Source of the DNA: GCA-003244245 sp036279835
GTDB lineage: Bacteria; Actinomycetota; Actinomycetes; Mycobacteriales; Pseudonocardiaceae
Direction: 5' to 3'
Assembly (NCBI GenBank): GCA_036279835.1
Contig: DASUII010000106.1
Coordinates: forward strand, 1 to 17,753
DNA length: 17,753 nucleotides
Part shown: piece by piece, positions 1-6,305 of the stretch
Layout: every line of letters begins with the position of its first letter
Position numbering within the stretch: position 1 is the first letter of the stretch
The notes under the pieces: model-generated
The model's input: only the letters and a program-made list of their open reading frames with translations
Told to the model about the DNA's origin: nothing
Database searches by the model: none
Program-made: the position numbers and the translations under genes

Positions 1-1
1 A

Positions 2-559
2 TGGTGCGACGAGGCGCCGTTCTACACTCTCGGTCCATTGGCGACGGACATCGCGCCGGCTTATGACCACATCACCTCGGCGATCGGCGCGGCGATGATC
101 GCCCAAGCCGGCACCGCGATGCTCTGCTACGTCACCCCCAAGGAGCACCTCGGCCTACCCGACCGTGACGACGTGAAAACCGGCGTGATCACCTACAAGA
201 TCGCCGCGCACAGCGCTGACCTGGCCAAGGGCCATCCCGGTGCCCAAGCCTGGGATGACGCGCTGTCCACCGCCCGGTTCGAGTTCCGCTGGCACGATCA
301 GTTCGCGCTGGCGCTGGACCCGGACACCGCGCGGTCCTATCACGATGAGACGCTGCCTGCGGAACCGGCGAAATCCGCACATTTCTGCTCGATGTGTGGG
401 CCCAAGTTCTGCTCGATGCGCATCTCCGCCGATGTCCGGGCCTACGCCGAAGAGCACGGGCTGTCTACTGTGGAGGCCATCGAGGTGGGTATGCAGGAGA
501 AATCCGAAGAGTTCACCGCGGCCGGCGGGAAGGTGTACCTGCCAGTGACCGAAGCGTGA
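2..559 (+). CDS. thiC: Phosphomethylpyrimidine synthase ThiC, C-terminal part (5' end outside window)
   Basis: ThiC is a radical-SAM [4Fe-4S] enzyme that rearranges aminoimidazole ribotide into hydroxymethylpyrimidine phosphate, the pyrimidine half of thiamine. The reading frame is open from base 2, before the first ATG at 38, so the gene enters from outside the window. Seen: a typical ThiC stretch (TLGPLATDIAPAYDHITSAI), then the cluster motif CSMCGPKFC, whose three cysteines at 386-412 form the C-x2-C-x4-C pattern that binds the iron-sulfur cluster in this family. About 185 residues are visible and end in a normal stop. thiD follows after 7 bp in the same direction, so the two are almost certainly one transcript. 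ThiC genes are commonly controlled by a TPP riboswitch, but that region is not in this window. Identification is very secure. Confidence 0.97.
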   Translation, partial: WCDEAPFYTLGPLATDIAPAYDHITSAIGAAMIAQAGTAMLCYVTPKEHLGLPDRDDVKTGVITYKIAAHSADLAKGHPGAQAWDDALSTARFEFRWHDQFALALDPDTARSYHDETLPAEPAKSAHFCSMCGPKFCSMRISADVRAYAEEHGLSTVEAIEVGMQEKSEEFTAAGGKVYLPVTEA

Positions 560-566
560 CTGGGTC

Positions 567-1394
567 ATGACCGGGGCCCCTCCCGTCGCGCTGACCATCG
601 CGGGGTCGGACTCCGGGGGTGGGGCCGGGCTGCAGGCCGATCTGCGCACATTCACCGTGTGCGGCGTGCACGGTTGCGTCGCGGTCACCGCGGTGACGGT
701 GCAGAACTCGCTGGGCGTGGGCGGCTACGTGGAGGTCCCACCGTCCACTGTGGCTGACCAGATCCGGGCGGTGGCGACCGACGTCGGGGTGGCCGCGGCG
801 AAGACCGGCATGCTGTCCAGCGCGGCGATCATCGCGGCGGTGGCCGAGGTGTGCGACGAGGTCGGCATCGGTCACTCGGTGCCGTTGGTGGTCGACCCGG
901 TGGCCGCGTCCATGCACGGCGATCCGCTGCTGGCCCCCGATGCGCTGTCCGCGCTGCGCTCCGTGCTGTTGCCCCGGGCCACCCTGGTTACCCCGAACCT
1001 CGACGAGGTGCGGCTGTTGGTCGGTCTGGACGTCAGGTGCCGCGCGGAGCAGCATGAGGCCGCCCGCGCACTGCATGCGCTGGGACCCCGGTGGGTCCTG
1101 ATCAAGGGCGGCCACCTCCCTGCCGGGGCCGACGATGAACTGTGCCTGGACCTGCTGTACGACGGCACCGACTTCACCGAGTTCACCGGGCCGCGGCTCG
1201 CTACCCAGCACACTCACGGCAGCGGCGACTCCCTGGCCGCTGCGATCACCGCCGCGCTTGCCCATGGCTCCCCGATGCCCGAGGCGGTCGGCTACGGCAA
1301 GCGCTATATCAAGCAGGCGATAGCCCACGCCTACCCGCTCGGCGCCGGAATCGGCCCAGTTTCTCCGTTCTGGCGCATCAGGCCCCCGTTGTGA
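567..1394 (+). CDS. thiD: Hydroxymethylpyrimidine/phosphomethylpyrimidine kinase ThiD
   Basis: Phosphorylates HMP and then HMP-P to HMP-PP, the pyrimidine substrate of ThiE. The 275-residue product has the normal length of a ribokinase-fold ThiD. Seen: the N-terminal substrate and phosphate loop GSDSGGGAGLQAD (about residues 13-25), AAKTGMLSS, VVDPVAASMHGDPLL, TPNLDEVRLL, LIKGGH and the C-terminal anion-hole motif HTHGSGDS. The motif ends in Asp221, where many bacterial ThiD proteins have Cys (GTGC). Asp is the catalytic base of ribokinases, and as I recall mycobacterial ThiD also has Asp here, so this looks like a lineage trait and not damage. It sits 7 bp after thiC, and its TGA shares one base with the next ATG (TGATG), so it is part of a thiC-thiD-threonine synthase transcript. 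Confidence 0.96.
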   Translation: MTGAPPVALTIAGSDSGGGAGLQADLRTFTVCGVHGCVAVTAVTVQNSLGVGGYVEVPPSTVADQIRAVATDVGVAAAKTGMLSSAAIIAAVAEVCDEVGIGHSVPLVVDPVAASMHGDPLLAPDALSALRSVLLPRATLVTPNLDEVRLLVGLDVRCRAEQHEAARALHALGPRWVLIKGGHLPAGADDELCLDLLYDGTDFTEFTGPRLATQHTHGSGDSLAAAITAALAHGSPMPEAVGYGKRYIKQAIAHAYPLGAGIGPVSPFWRIRPPL

Positions 1395-2614
1395 TGTTCT
1401 CCGCGTTGACGCACCTCGAATGCGCGCGTACCGGCGAACGCTATGCAGCCGACGAGATCCAGGGCACATCAGCTGTGGGTGCGCCGTTGCTGGCCCGTTA
1501 CGACCTCCAACGGGTGGCGGCGACCGTGACCCGCGAGGAGATCGCCAGCCGCGCGGCAACCCTGTGGCGATATCACGAGCTGCTTCCAGTCCGGTCGGCC
1601 CAGCGGGTGGTGAGCCTGGGCGAGGGGATGACTCCGCTGGTGACAGTGCCGCGCTTCGGCAGCCGTATCGGGGTGCCCGGTCTGCTGATGAAGGACGAGG
1701 GTCTGATCCCGACCGGCACATTCAAGGCACGCGGGGCGGTGGTCGGGGTGTCCCGCGCCGCGGAGCTCGGGGTCACTGGGGTCGCGATGCCGACCAATGG
1801 CAACGCCGGCGCCGCGTGGGCGCTCTACGCCGCCCGCGCCGGAATGCGCAGTCTGATCATGATGCCGGTGGATGCGCCCAAGATCACCCGCGCGGAGTGT
1901 TGGATCAGCGGAGCCGAGCTTTATCTGGTGGACGGCCTCATCGGTGACGCCAGCAAGCTGATCGCCGCTTCGGTCGCGGATCGGGCCGGTTACCAGGACG
2001 TCTCCACGTTGAAAGAGCCCTACCGGTTGGAGGGCAAGAAGACGATGGCCTACGAACTCGTCGAGCAGCTTGGCTGGCGGACCCCCGACGTGATCGTCTA
2101 CCCCACGGGTGGCGGCGTGGGGATCATCGGCCTCTACAAGGCGCTGGGCGAGCTGCGAGAACTCGGCTGGATCCGCGGGGAGCTGCCGCGACTGGTCGCG
2201 GTGCAGGCCACTGGGTGCGCGCCGATCGTCGAGGCCTTCCAACGCGGAGCGGCCGAGAGTGAGCCGTTCCCCGACGCGCGAACCGTCGCGTTCGGCATCA
2301 ACGTGCCCAAGGCGTTGGGTGATTTCCTGGTGCTCAATGCGGTGTATGAGACCGGCGGCACCGCCGTGGCCGTCACGGATGAGGCATTGCTCGACGCACT
2401 GGGGGAGCTGGCTCGCACTGAAGGTGCATTCGTGTGCCCCGAGGGCGCTGCCTGCTTCGCCGCCGTCGCACAGTTGCGGGAGGCCGGTTGGCTGACCGGT
2501 GCCGAGCAGGTCGTCGTGCTCAACACCGGCACCGGCATGAAGTATCCCGATACCGTGCCGATGAACGTGCCGGTACTAGCCAAAGACGGGCGCATTCTGA
2601 TCCAGAATCGGTGA
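1394..2614 (+). CDS. thrC: Threonine synthase (PLP-dependent, fold type II)
   Basis: Family role: converts O-phosphohomoserine to threonine and phosphate, using pyridoxal phosphate. The 406-residue product has the N-terminal extension of the larger, plant-like threonine synthases (HLECARTGERY), the Schiff-base lysine in PTGTFKARG (Lys111), the substrate loop TNGNAGAAWALYA, the phosphate-binding glycines in YPTGGGVGIIGL, and the C-terminal VVLNTGTGMKYPDT. The start chosen is ATG 1394, whose A is also the last base of the thiD stop; GTG 1391 is in frame and is the alternative. Reading frames extending further upstream lie inside thiD and are shadows. Fusion to a thiamine transcript is unusual, since threonine synthesis genes normally sit with hom and thrB. 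A catabolic threonine dehydratase-like role or a second threonine synthase cannot be excluded, but the motifs favour threonine synthase. Confidence 0.9.
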   Translation: MFSALTHLECARTGERYAADEIQGTSAVGAPLLARYDLQRVAATVTREEIASRAATLWRYHELLPVRSAQRVVSLGEGMTPLVTVPRFGSRIGVPGLLMKDEGLIPTGTFKARGAVVGVSRAAELGVTGVAMPTNGNAGAAWALYAARAGMRSLIMMPVDAPKITRAECWISGAELYLVDGLIGDASKLIAASVADRAGYQDVSTLKEPYRLEGKKTMAYELVEQLGWRTPDVIVYPTGGGVGIIGLYKALGELRELGWIRGELPRLVAVQATGCAPIVEAFQRGAAESEPFPDARTVAFGINVPKALGDFLVLNAVYETGGTAVAVTDEALLDALGELARTEGAFVCPEGAACFAAVAQLREAGWLTGAEQVVVLNTGTGMKYPDTVPMNVPVLAKDGRILIQNR

Positions 2615-2835
2615 TCGGGTCGACCGATGAACCGGACGGGGCTGTGAGCGCGCTTCGCCTGGTGCGGACCAACGGGCCGTTTCGGCTGCTGTGGGCCGCC
2701 CGCGCGGTGTCGTTCCTCGGCGACACGCTGAGCCTGGTGGCACTCATGCTCTACGTCGCCGAGACGACTGGCCACGCGCTGGCGGTGGCGATGCTGCTGC
2801 TGGCCGGCGACTTCGCCGGGCCGTGCCGGTCTTGA
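2611..2835 (+). pseudogene. Truncated MFS transporter (N-terminal remnant)
   Basis: The open frame encodes only the first 60-75 residues of a major facilitator permease: a charged start (SALRLVRTNGPFRLLWAAR), then SFLGDTLSLVALMLYVAE, which is transmembrane helix 1, and a second hydrophobic run ALAVAMLLLAGDFAG. Typical MFS proteins are about 400 residues with 12 helices. Here the frame ends at once in GPCRS and a stop, and neither other forward frame resumes a transporter-like sequence before the DUF2277 gene begins on the opposite strand. The most likely cause is a deletion of the rest of the gene. Start is GTG 2611, overlapping the threonine synthase stop, or GTG 2644. The overlap suggests the intact ancestor was the last gene of the thiC-thiD-thrC operon. 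Confidence 0.75.
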
Positions 2836-2853
2836 CGTCCGCATTGGTTGGCG

Positions 2854-3123
2854 TCACGTCGCGAAGCGGGTGGCGGATCGCTCGCGGGCCTTGGCGGCCT
2901 CGACCTCTCGATCCTTCGGCGGTGCAGTCGTGACCAACTCAGTGAGCAGACGCATCGAGACCTCGGCGACGGCACCGACTGCCCGTTCGAACACCTCGGC
3001 GTTAGCCTGTGAGGGCTTCGTGCACCCACTGATCTTCCGCACGTACTGCAAGGCCGCGCTGTGCACCTCATCCGGTGTCGCGGGTGGGTCGAAGTTGTGC
3101 AGCGGGCGAATGTTGCGACACAT
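2854..3123 (-). CDS. DUF2277 family protein
   Basis: An 89-residue protein whose start CRNIRPLHNFDPPAT, central AALQYVRKISG, FERAV and C-terminal LVTTAPPKDREVEAAKARER match the small DUF2277 family, widespread in actinobacteria and other phyla and without a known function. It is soluble, charged, has no signal peptide, and is full length for the family. The start is ATG 3123. There is no Shine-Dalgarno; instead TACGAT (3135-3130 on the minus strand) ends six bases before the ATG, as expected for a leaderless transcript. It is convergent with the truncated MFS gene, 18 bp apart, and transcribed alone. Family assignment is strong; role unknown. Confidence 0.88.
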   Translation of the reverse strand: MCRNIRPLHNFDPPATPDEVHSAALQYVRKISGCTKPSQANAEVFERAVGAVAEVSMRLLTELVTTAPPKDREVEAAKARERSATRFAT

Positions 3124-3129
3124 ACCGCC

Positions 3130-3135
3130 ATCGTA
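3130..3135 (-). promoter_or_regulatory. Candidate -10 box (TACGAT) for the DUF2277 gene, leaderless
   Basis: On the minus strand TACGAT is followed by six bases and then the ATG. The spacing puts transcription start at or next to the start codon. No -35 consensus or ribosome binding site is visible. The same spacing recurs at thiE and the acyltransferase gene. Confidence 0.5.
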
Positions 3136-3303
3136 GAGTCGCGGGTTGGCCGGCTGCCGGATGCTTCGCCTGCTGCCCTGCCAACGCGATCGCTCTACCG
3201 GACTACCCGACGACCGTCGCCGCAGGTCGGAGTAACGGCAGTCTCATTGATCCCACCAGTCCCTAAGAAAGCTGGGTAGATCCGCTGCGCATGTGCCACC
3301 GAT

Positions 3304-3326
3304 GGCAACTCTGGGCGCAAGTTGCC
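3304..3326 (-). terminator. Inverted repeat in the 262-bp gap before the serine hydrolase stop
   Basis: GGCAACT and AGTTGCC form a perfect 7-bp stem with a 9-nt loop, 60 bp beyond the stop codon of the minus-strand lipoprotein gene. There is no T-run, so this is at best a U-less actinobacterial-type terminator. The remainder of 3124-3385 shows no credible open frame or RNA gene. Confidence 0.35.
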
Positions 3327-3385
3327 GTGCACGGCACGTTCGTAGGCTGCAACACCTCTTCCCGGGAAGTCACGGACAGTGAGAC

Positions 3386-4354
3386 TTATCCGTCGGGGGA
3401 TGGCACCGTGATCGGTGCCGGTACCGGCACGCCGAACAGCAGGGCGACGACATCGCTGACGGTATGCACACCGCCGGGCAGAGTGCCGCGCGGATCCACC
3501 TGGTACATCTCGGCGATCAGGTAGCGCTCGTCGGGTCCGGCGAAGCCGACGGTGTTCGTCACCCAGTGCTTGCCGTAGGGATCGGTCTCATACGACCAAC
3601 CGTCCTTGTTGCCCGGTCGCTGGTCGGAGCCAGCGGCCCAGACTCCCCACTGTTGGTTGGGCGCGACCCCGCGCAGCGCATCGACGAGGTAGGCGCGGTC
3701 GGCCGGGTTCACCTGGGTGAAGACGTAGTGGGTGAGGGCGGCCAGGTCATCGGTGGTGCACTTGACGAAGCCCCAGTACGTCTTGGCGGTAAAGCCGGGC
3801 ACGAAGTGCAGGCCGGTCATGCCGTACTGGTTGCGGAACCGGGCGAGCATGTCCTCGCCACCGTATTTCGTCCACAGCCGGTCCGAAGCGGCTTCATCGG
3901 AGAAGTTGAGCATGGTGGCCATGTCGTGCCGGTCGCCAGCGGTCAAGGTGATCTGGCCGGCCCGCTGCCGGCGCAGCAGATCAGTGGCGATCGCAAGCTT
4001 GATGGTGGACGCGGTCCAACCCTCGTGCTGCGTCGGGCCGAAGCGCCACACTGCGCCGGTCTGCCGATCGGTGAATACCACGGCCAGGTAGCCATTGCCG
4101 CTGACATTGCGGCTGATGTAGGCGCCGGCAGCGGCGAAACGCTGCTGCTGGGTGCAGCTCCACGCCGGATCCGGGCAATCGGCCGGCGGTGATGGCGGCG
4201 GCGGCGATGCCACGGCAGGTGTCGCCGGCGGCACCAGTACCCGCGGCACCGCGAGCATCTGTGGCACCGAGGTTTTCGATACCGCAGCCGGATTGACGGC
4301 GGGGCGTCCGCAGCCCACCACGATGATCGCCGCGCCAGCGAACACCAGCGTCAT
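3386..4354 (-). CDS. Lipoprotein with serine beta-lactamase/transpeptidase-like fold
   Basis: A secreted, probably lipid-anchored serine hydrolase of the penicillin-binding-protein/class A beta-lactamase superfamily. Seen: a hydrophobic signal segment ending in the lipobox VVGC (Cys15), a Pro/Ala-rich linker (about 33-60), a possible SxxK active site STIK (Ser116, Lys119), SDE at 152-154 in the SxN/SDN position, and KDGW at 250-253 in the KTG position. Mycobacterial relatives include LppW-type lipoproteins, not proven beta-lactamases. Start problem: with ATG 4354 the signal peptide lacks its positive n-region, but the frame stays open upstream and reads QRRLRLA just before that Met. TAACGT ends six bases before an in-frame ATC at 4387, and an in-frame CTG lies at 4378, so the true start may be non-ATG and upstream. 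It is divergent from the VOC gene. Substrate unknown: a peptidoglycan-directed or drug-hydrolysing role is possible, not shown. Confidence 0.85.
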   Translation of the reverse strand: MTLVFAGAAIIVVGCGRPAVNPAAVSKTSVPQMLAVPRVLVPPATPAVASPPPPSPPADCPDPAWSCTQQQRFAAAGAYISRNVSGNGYLAVVFTDRQTGAVWRFGPTQHEGWTASTIKLAIATDLLRRQRAGQITLTAGDRHDMATMLNFSDEAASDRLWTKYGGEDMLARFRNQYGMTGLHFVPGFTAKTYWGFVKCTTDDLAALTHYVFTQVNPADRAYLVDALRGVAPNQQWGVWAAGSDQRPGNKDGWSYETDPYGKHWVTNTVGFAGPDERYLIAEMYQVDPRGTLPGGVHTVSDVVALLFGVPVPAPITVPSPDG

Positions 4355-4510
4355 GGCGAGACGAAGACGGCGTTGCAGGTTCGTGATGGCGGGACGTTAC
4401 CCCAACCAACCCCCAACCCAGAGAGCGTGGCCACCGGTACCGTTGATCCGTCACCTCATCGACGAAGCAGCGGTCGCGGGTGTGACCGCCGTACCCGAGA
4501 GGAACAACAG

Positions 4511-4843
4511 ATGAGTCCGACGATCCGCAGCGTGGTGGTCCCGGTGTCCGACCTGGACGCCGCCAAGGCGATCTACACCGCACTGCTCGGCGCGCCGCAC
4601 ACCGACCAGCCCTATTACGTCGGCTACTCCGCCGACGGCTTCGAGGTCAGCCTGGCTCCCCAAGGCGACGTGGCTGGTGGGCCGGTGGCCTATGCCGACG
4701 TTGACGATCTCGACGCCGTCCGCGCCGGTCTGCTCGCCGCCGGCGCGACCGAGCGGAGCGCTCCGCGCGAGGTCAGTCCGGGGGCGCGGGTGTGCGTGCT
4801 GGAGGACACCGACGGCAACCCGGTCGGCCTGCGCGGCAAGTAG
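4511..4843 (+). CDS. VOC (glyoxalase/bleomycin-resistance fold) family protein
   Basis: A 110-residue single VOC domain. Seen: the opening strand IRSVVVPVSDLDAAKAIYTA, then LLGAP, a middle repeat AYADVDDLDAVRAGLLAAGA and the C-terminal strand CVLEDTDGNPVGL. This beta-alpha-beta-beta-beta arrangement is shared by glyoxalase I, extradiol dioxygenases and bleomycin-binding proteins. The final strand carries Asp/Gly where metal-dependent members often have Glu, so a metal site is uncertain. Start ATG 4511 is supported by GAGAGG at 4497-4502, eight bases upstream; the longer frame from 4373 runs into the divergent lipoprotein promoter. Function within the superfamily cannot be told from sequence. 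It may stand alone: an inverted repeat follows 74 bp downstream. Confidence 0.85.
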   Translation: MSPTIRSVVVPVSDLDAAKAIYTALLGAPHTDQPYYVGYSADGFEVSLAPQGDVAGGPVAYADVDDLDAVRAGLLAAGATERSAPREVSPGARVCVLEDTDGNPVGLRGK

Positions 4844-4916
4844 CGGCGCCAAGCAACTGACTGAGCGAGCTCAACCCGAATAGGTGACTCGACGATGTCG
4901 GCTAACACAACGGGGT

Positions 4917-4937
4917 CTTCTCACGCTTAGTGAGAAG
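4917..4937. promoter_or_regulatory. Inverted repeat next to a candidate promoter of the Pro/Ala-rich gene
   Basis: CTTCTCAC and GTGAGAAG form a perfect 8-bp repeat with a 5-nt spacer. A -10-like TACATT follows directly at 4938-4943, with the gene's ATG at 4966. The repeat therefore fills the -35/-10 spacer, a good operator position. It could equally be a U-less terminator of the VOC gene. Confidence 0.45.
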
Positions 4938-4965
4938 TACATTCAGTAGCGAGGTTGGGGGGGCC

Positions 4966-5499
4966 ATGCTCAGTCTGCGTAACGCCGTGATCGCCTTGGT
5001 GGCGAGCGCCGGGCTTGTCCTGGTGTTGGCGGGTGTGTCCGCTGGGGTGTTCACCACCCAGCCCGCACGGTCGCCCGTCGGTCAGTCTGCCTCGGTGCAG
5101 CAGGATGCCGCCGCCCCGGCCCGGACCGCCCCAGTGCCTCCGGATATCGCTGCCCCAGCGCCCGCCGCCCCTGCCCCTGCCCCTGCCCCTGCACTTGCCG
5201 GGCCAGCGCCTGCCGCTCCGGTGCCTCACGATGTCGCTGCCCCGGCGCCCGCTCCGGTGCGTACCCAGCCCGTAACCCACTACCGCCAGGTGCAGATGCC
5301 AGTACCGCAGCAGCCTGTCCCAGCGGCCAACCCCGCGGTGTCGATCACACCCGCTCAGAAACCCCGGCCGGCGTCCCCACCACCCTCAGCGGCGTTGCCT
5401 GCACGCGATTCGAAGTCGCGGACGGTGAACACCGAGCCTTGTGCCTGCGACGGCACGATGCGGAAAGTGTCCACCCACTGGGACCCACCCCAAAGCTGA
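4966..5499 (+). CDS. Pro/Ala-rich membrane-anchored or secreted protein, function unknown
   Basis: The product is 177 residues and I do not recognise a family. Seen: a short basic start (MLSLRN), one hydrophobic helix at about residues 6-29 (VIALVASAGLVLVLAGVSAG) acting as signal peptide or anchor, then a long stretch dominated by Ala and Pro with repeated D(I/V)AAPAPA units and a pure (AP)n run, then a more ordinary C-terminus containing CAC. Such regions typically span the cell wall. ATG 4966 is preferred over GTG 4930 because that GTG lies inside an inverted repeat and because a G-rich segment (4955-4963) precedes the ATG. The DNA for the repeats contains a four-fold GCCCCT hexanucleotide. 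The last 35 residues are antisense to an equally plausible open frame (see findings), so the natural C-terminus is uncertain. Confidence 0.6.
   Translation: MLSLRNAVIALVASAGLVLVLAGVSAGVFTTQPARSPVGQSASVQQDAAAPARTAPVPPDIAAPAPAAPAPAPAPALAGPAPAAPVPHDVAAPAPAPVRTQPVTHYRQVQMPVPQQPVPAANPAVSITPAQKPRPASPPPSAALPARDSKSRTVNTEPCACDGTMRKVSTHWDPPQS
5167..5190 (+). repeat. (GCCCCT)4 hexanucleotide tandem repeat encoding Ala-Pro
   Basis: Four exact copies of GCCCCT inside the Pro/Ala-rich gene, each encoding Ala-Pro. The codon identity, unlike the mixed Ala/Pro codons around it, points to recent slippage. Changes in copy number would alter length by two residues without a frameshift. Confidence 0.8.
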
Positions 5500-5512
5500 G
5501 ATCGATCAGCGC

Positions 5513-5572
5513 CGTGAACTCGACTGTACCGACATCCTGCTCGACGAAAACGTCCATGGCGTCGAGTTCACG
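5513..5572. repeat. 12-bp perfect inverted repeat at the broken end of the GDSL gene
   Basis: CGTGAACTCGAC (5513-5524) and GTCGAGTTCACG (5561-5572) are perfect inverted copies around a 36-nt centre, which itself holds a small GACG-AAAA-CGTC hairpin. The right arm overlaps the premature stop of the minus-strand hydrolase remnant, so it marks a rearrangement joint or a palindromic regulatory site. No transposase is adjacent. Confidence 0.6.
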
Positions 5573-6109
5573 ACAACTCCGCGGCATCGACCGCGGTGGC
5601 GCACGTGTCGTCGCTCGGCGCGGCCGTGCAGGTCTGTAATACGGATCCGAATCCGACGTCGTTGCCACCGATGGTGATCGTCACCAGGTCATCTGTGGGC
5701 TGCAGGGACGAGATCTGGGTGCTGAGCACGTCAGCCGTCGTGGCCCCAGAGCAGGCCGCGAACACGAAGCTGGTGGGGTGGTGTTCGGTGGCCCACAGCG
5801 GCGGGTAGGACAGCGGGCTGCGGGCACAGGCCCCGCTGGCCGGTCGTAGACGCCGGTGCCGACTCCGGAGGAGTAGGAGTCTCCCACAGCGACGTAGTCC
5901 CCCCCGACGGGCAACGGCCCCGTGTTCAAATGCTCGATGCTGCCACCCAGAATCGTGTCCTGGCTGGCGGCCGCCGTCGACGCGGCAGCTATCAGCACGG
6001 TGAACACCACGCTGACGAGAGTGGCGATGCGCAGTGACCCGCGGCGACCCGCAGGGCCGCATGGCACATCCCGACCGGCACGCTGCTCCGCCCCCTGCGG
6101 CTCGCTCAT
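5568..6109 (-). pseudogene. SGNH/GDSL-family hydrolase, frameshifted and truncated
   Basis: The N-terminal half has a signal anchor (IATLVSVVFTVLIAAASTAAAS) and block I of secreted GDSL esterases, YVAVGDSYSSGVGTGVYD. The sequence then leaves frame near 5838-5846 and continues one frame over with SGACARSPLSYPPLWA, the FAACSGATTADV block and TITIGGNDVGFG, which holds the block III Gly/Asn oxyanion residues. A single missing base explains the shift. After CATAVDAAE the frame hits a stop at 5568; the C-terminal half, with the catalytic Asp-x-x-His, is absent. Start ATG 6109 has GAGAGG nine bases upstream. Two independent lesions mean a dead gene unless the base call at 5838-5846 is wrong; even then the truncation remains. 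Intact relatives are secreted lipases or esterases of about 260-300 residues. Confidence 0.85.
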
Positions 6110-6282
6110 GGGCTGATACCTCTCGCCGTCATCGCGGCTCTGGCGGGTGTGCGATGTCCGCGGTGGGTGACACGCCAAGGGACGCTGCGCCCCCAAGGTG
6201 AACGACACCCAACTGCCAACCGAGCAGGAGATGGCTACCAAGCCCACAAGGGACGGCGCGCCCGCGCGACCAACTCAGCGAC

Positions 6283-6305
6283 GGCCGCGCCGCTCACGCG
6301 CGGCC
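6283..6305 (-). terminator. GC-rich hairpin around the thiG stop codon
   Basis: GGCCGCG and CGCGGCC form a perfect 7-bp stem whose loop contains the thiG stop (6294-6296). It lacks a T-run. It is a candidate U-less terminator or mRNA 3'-end stabiliser for the thiO-thiS-thiG transcript. Confidence 0.35.

Noticed and set aside
513..1721. 402-codon minus-strand open frame opposite thiC/thiD
   Set aside because: Arg/Gly/His-rich low-complexity translation antisense to well-conserved thiD and threonine synthase; a high-GC shadow frame.
3265..3277. 13-base match to the attB2 recombination tag used in Gateway cloning (AAGAAAGCTGGGT)
   Set aside because: Only about half of the att site matches, the surroundings are ordinary high-GC sequence, and there is no second site. 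Treated as chance; no sign of vector.
3124..3385. tRNA or small RNA gene in the gap upstream of DUF2277
   Set aside because: No cloverleaf, T-loop consensus or terminator; only one short inverted repeat.
3464..4192. 242-codon plus-strand frame opposite the lipoprotein gene
   Set aside because: The minus-strand product has a lipobox and serine-hydrolase motifs; the plus frame has none and is a mirror of them.
4930..4965. Upstream GTG start for the Pro/Ala-rich protein
   Set aside because: The GTG sits in the arm of an inverted repeat, overlaps the promoter region, and would place 12 polar residues before the signal helix.
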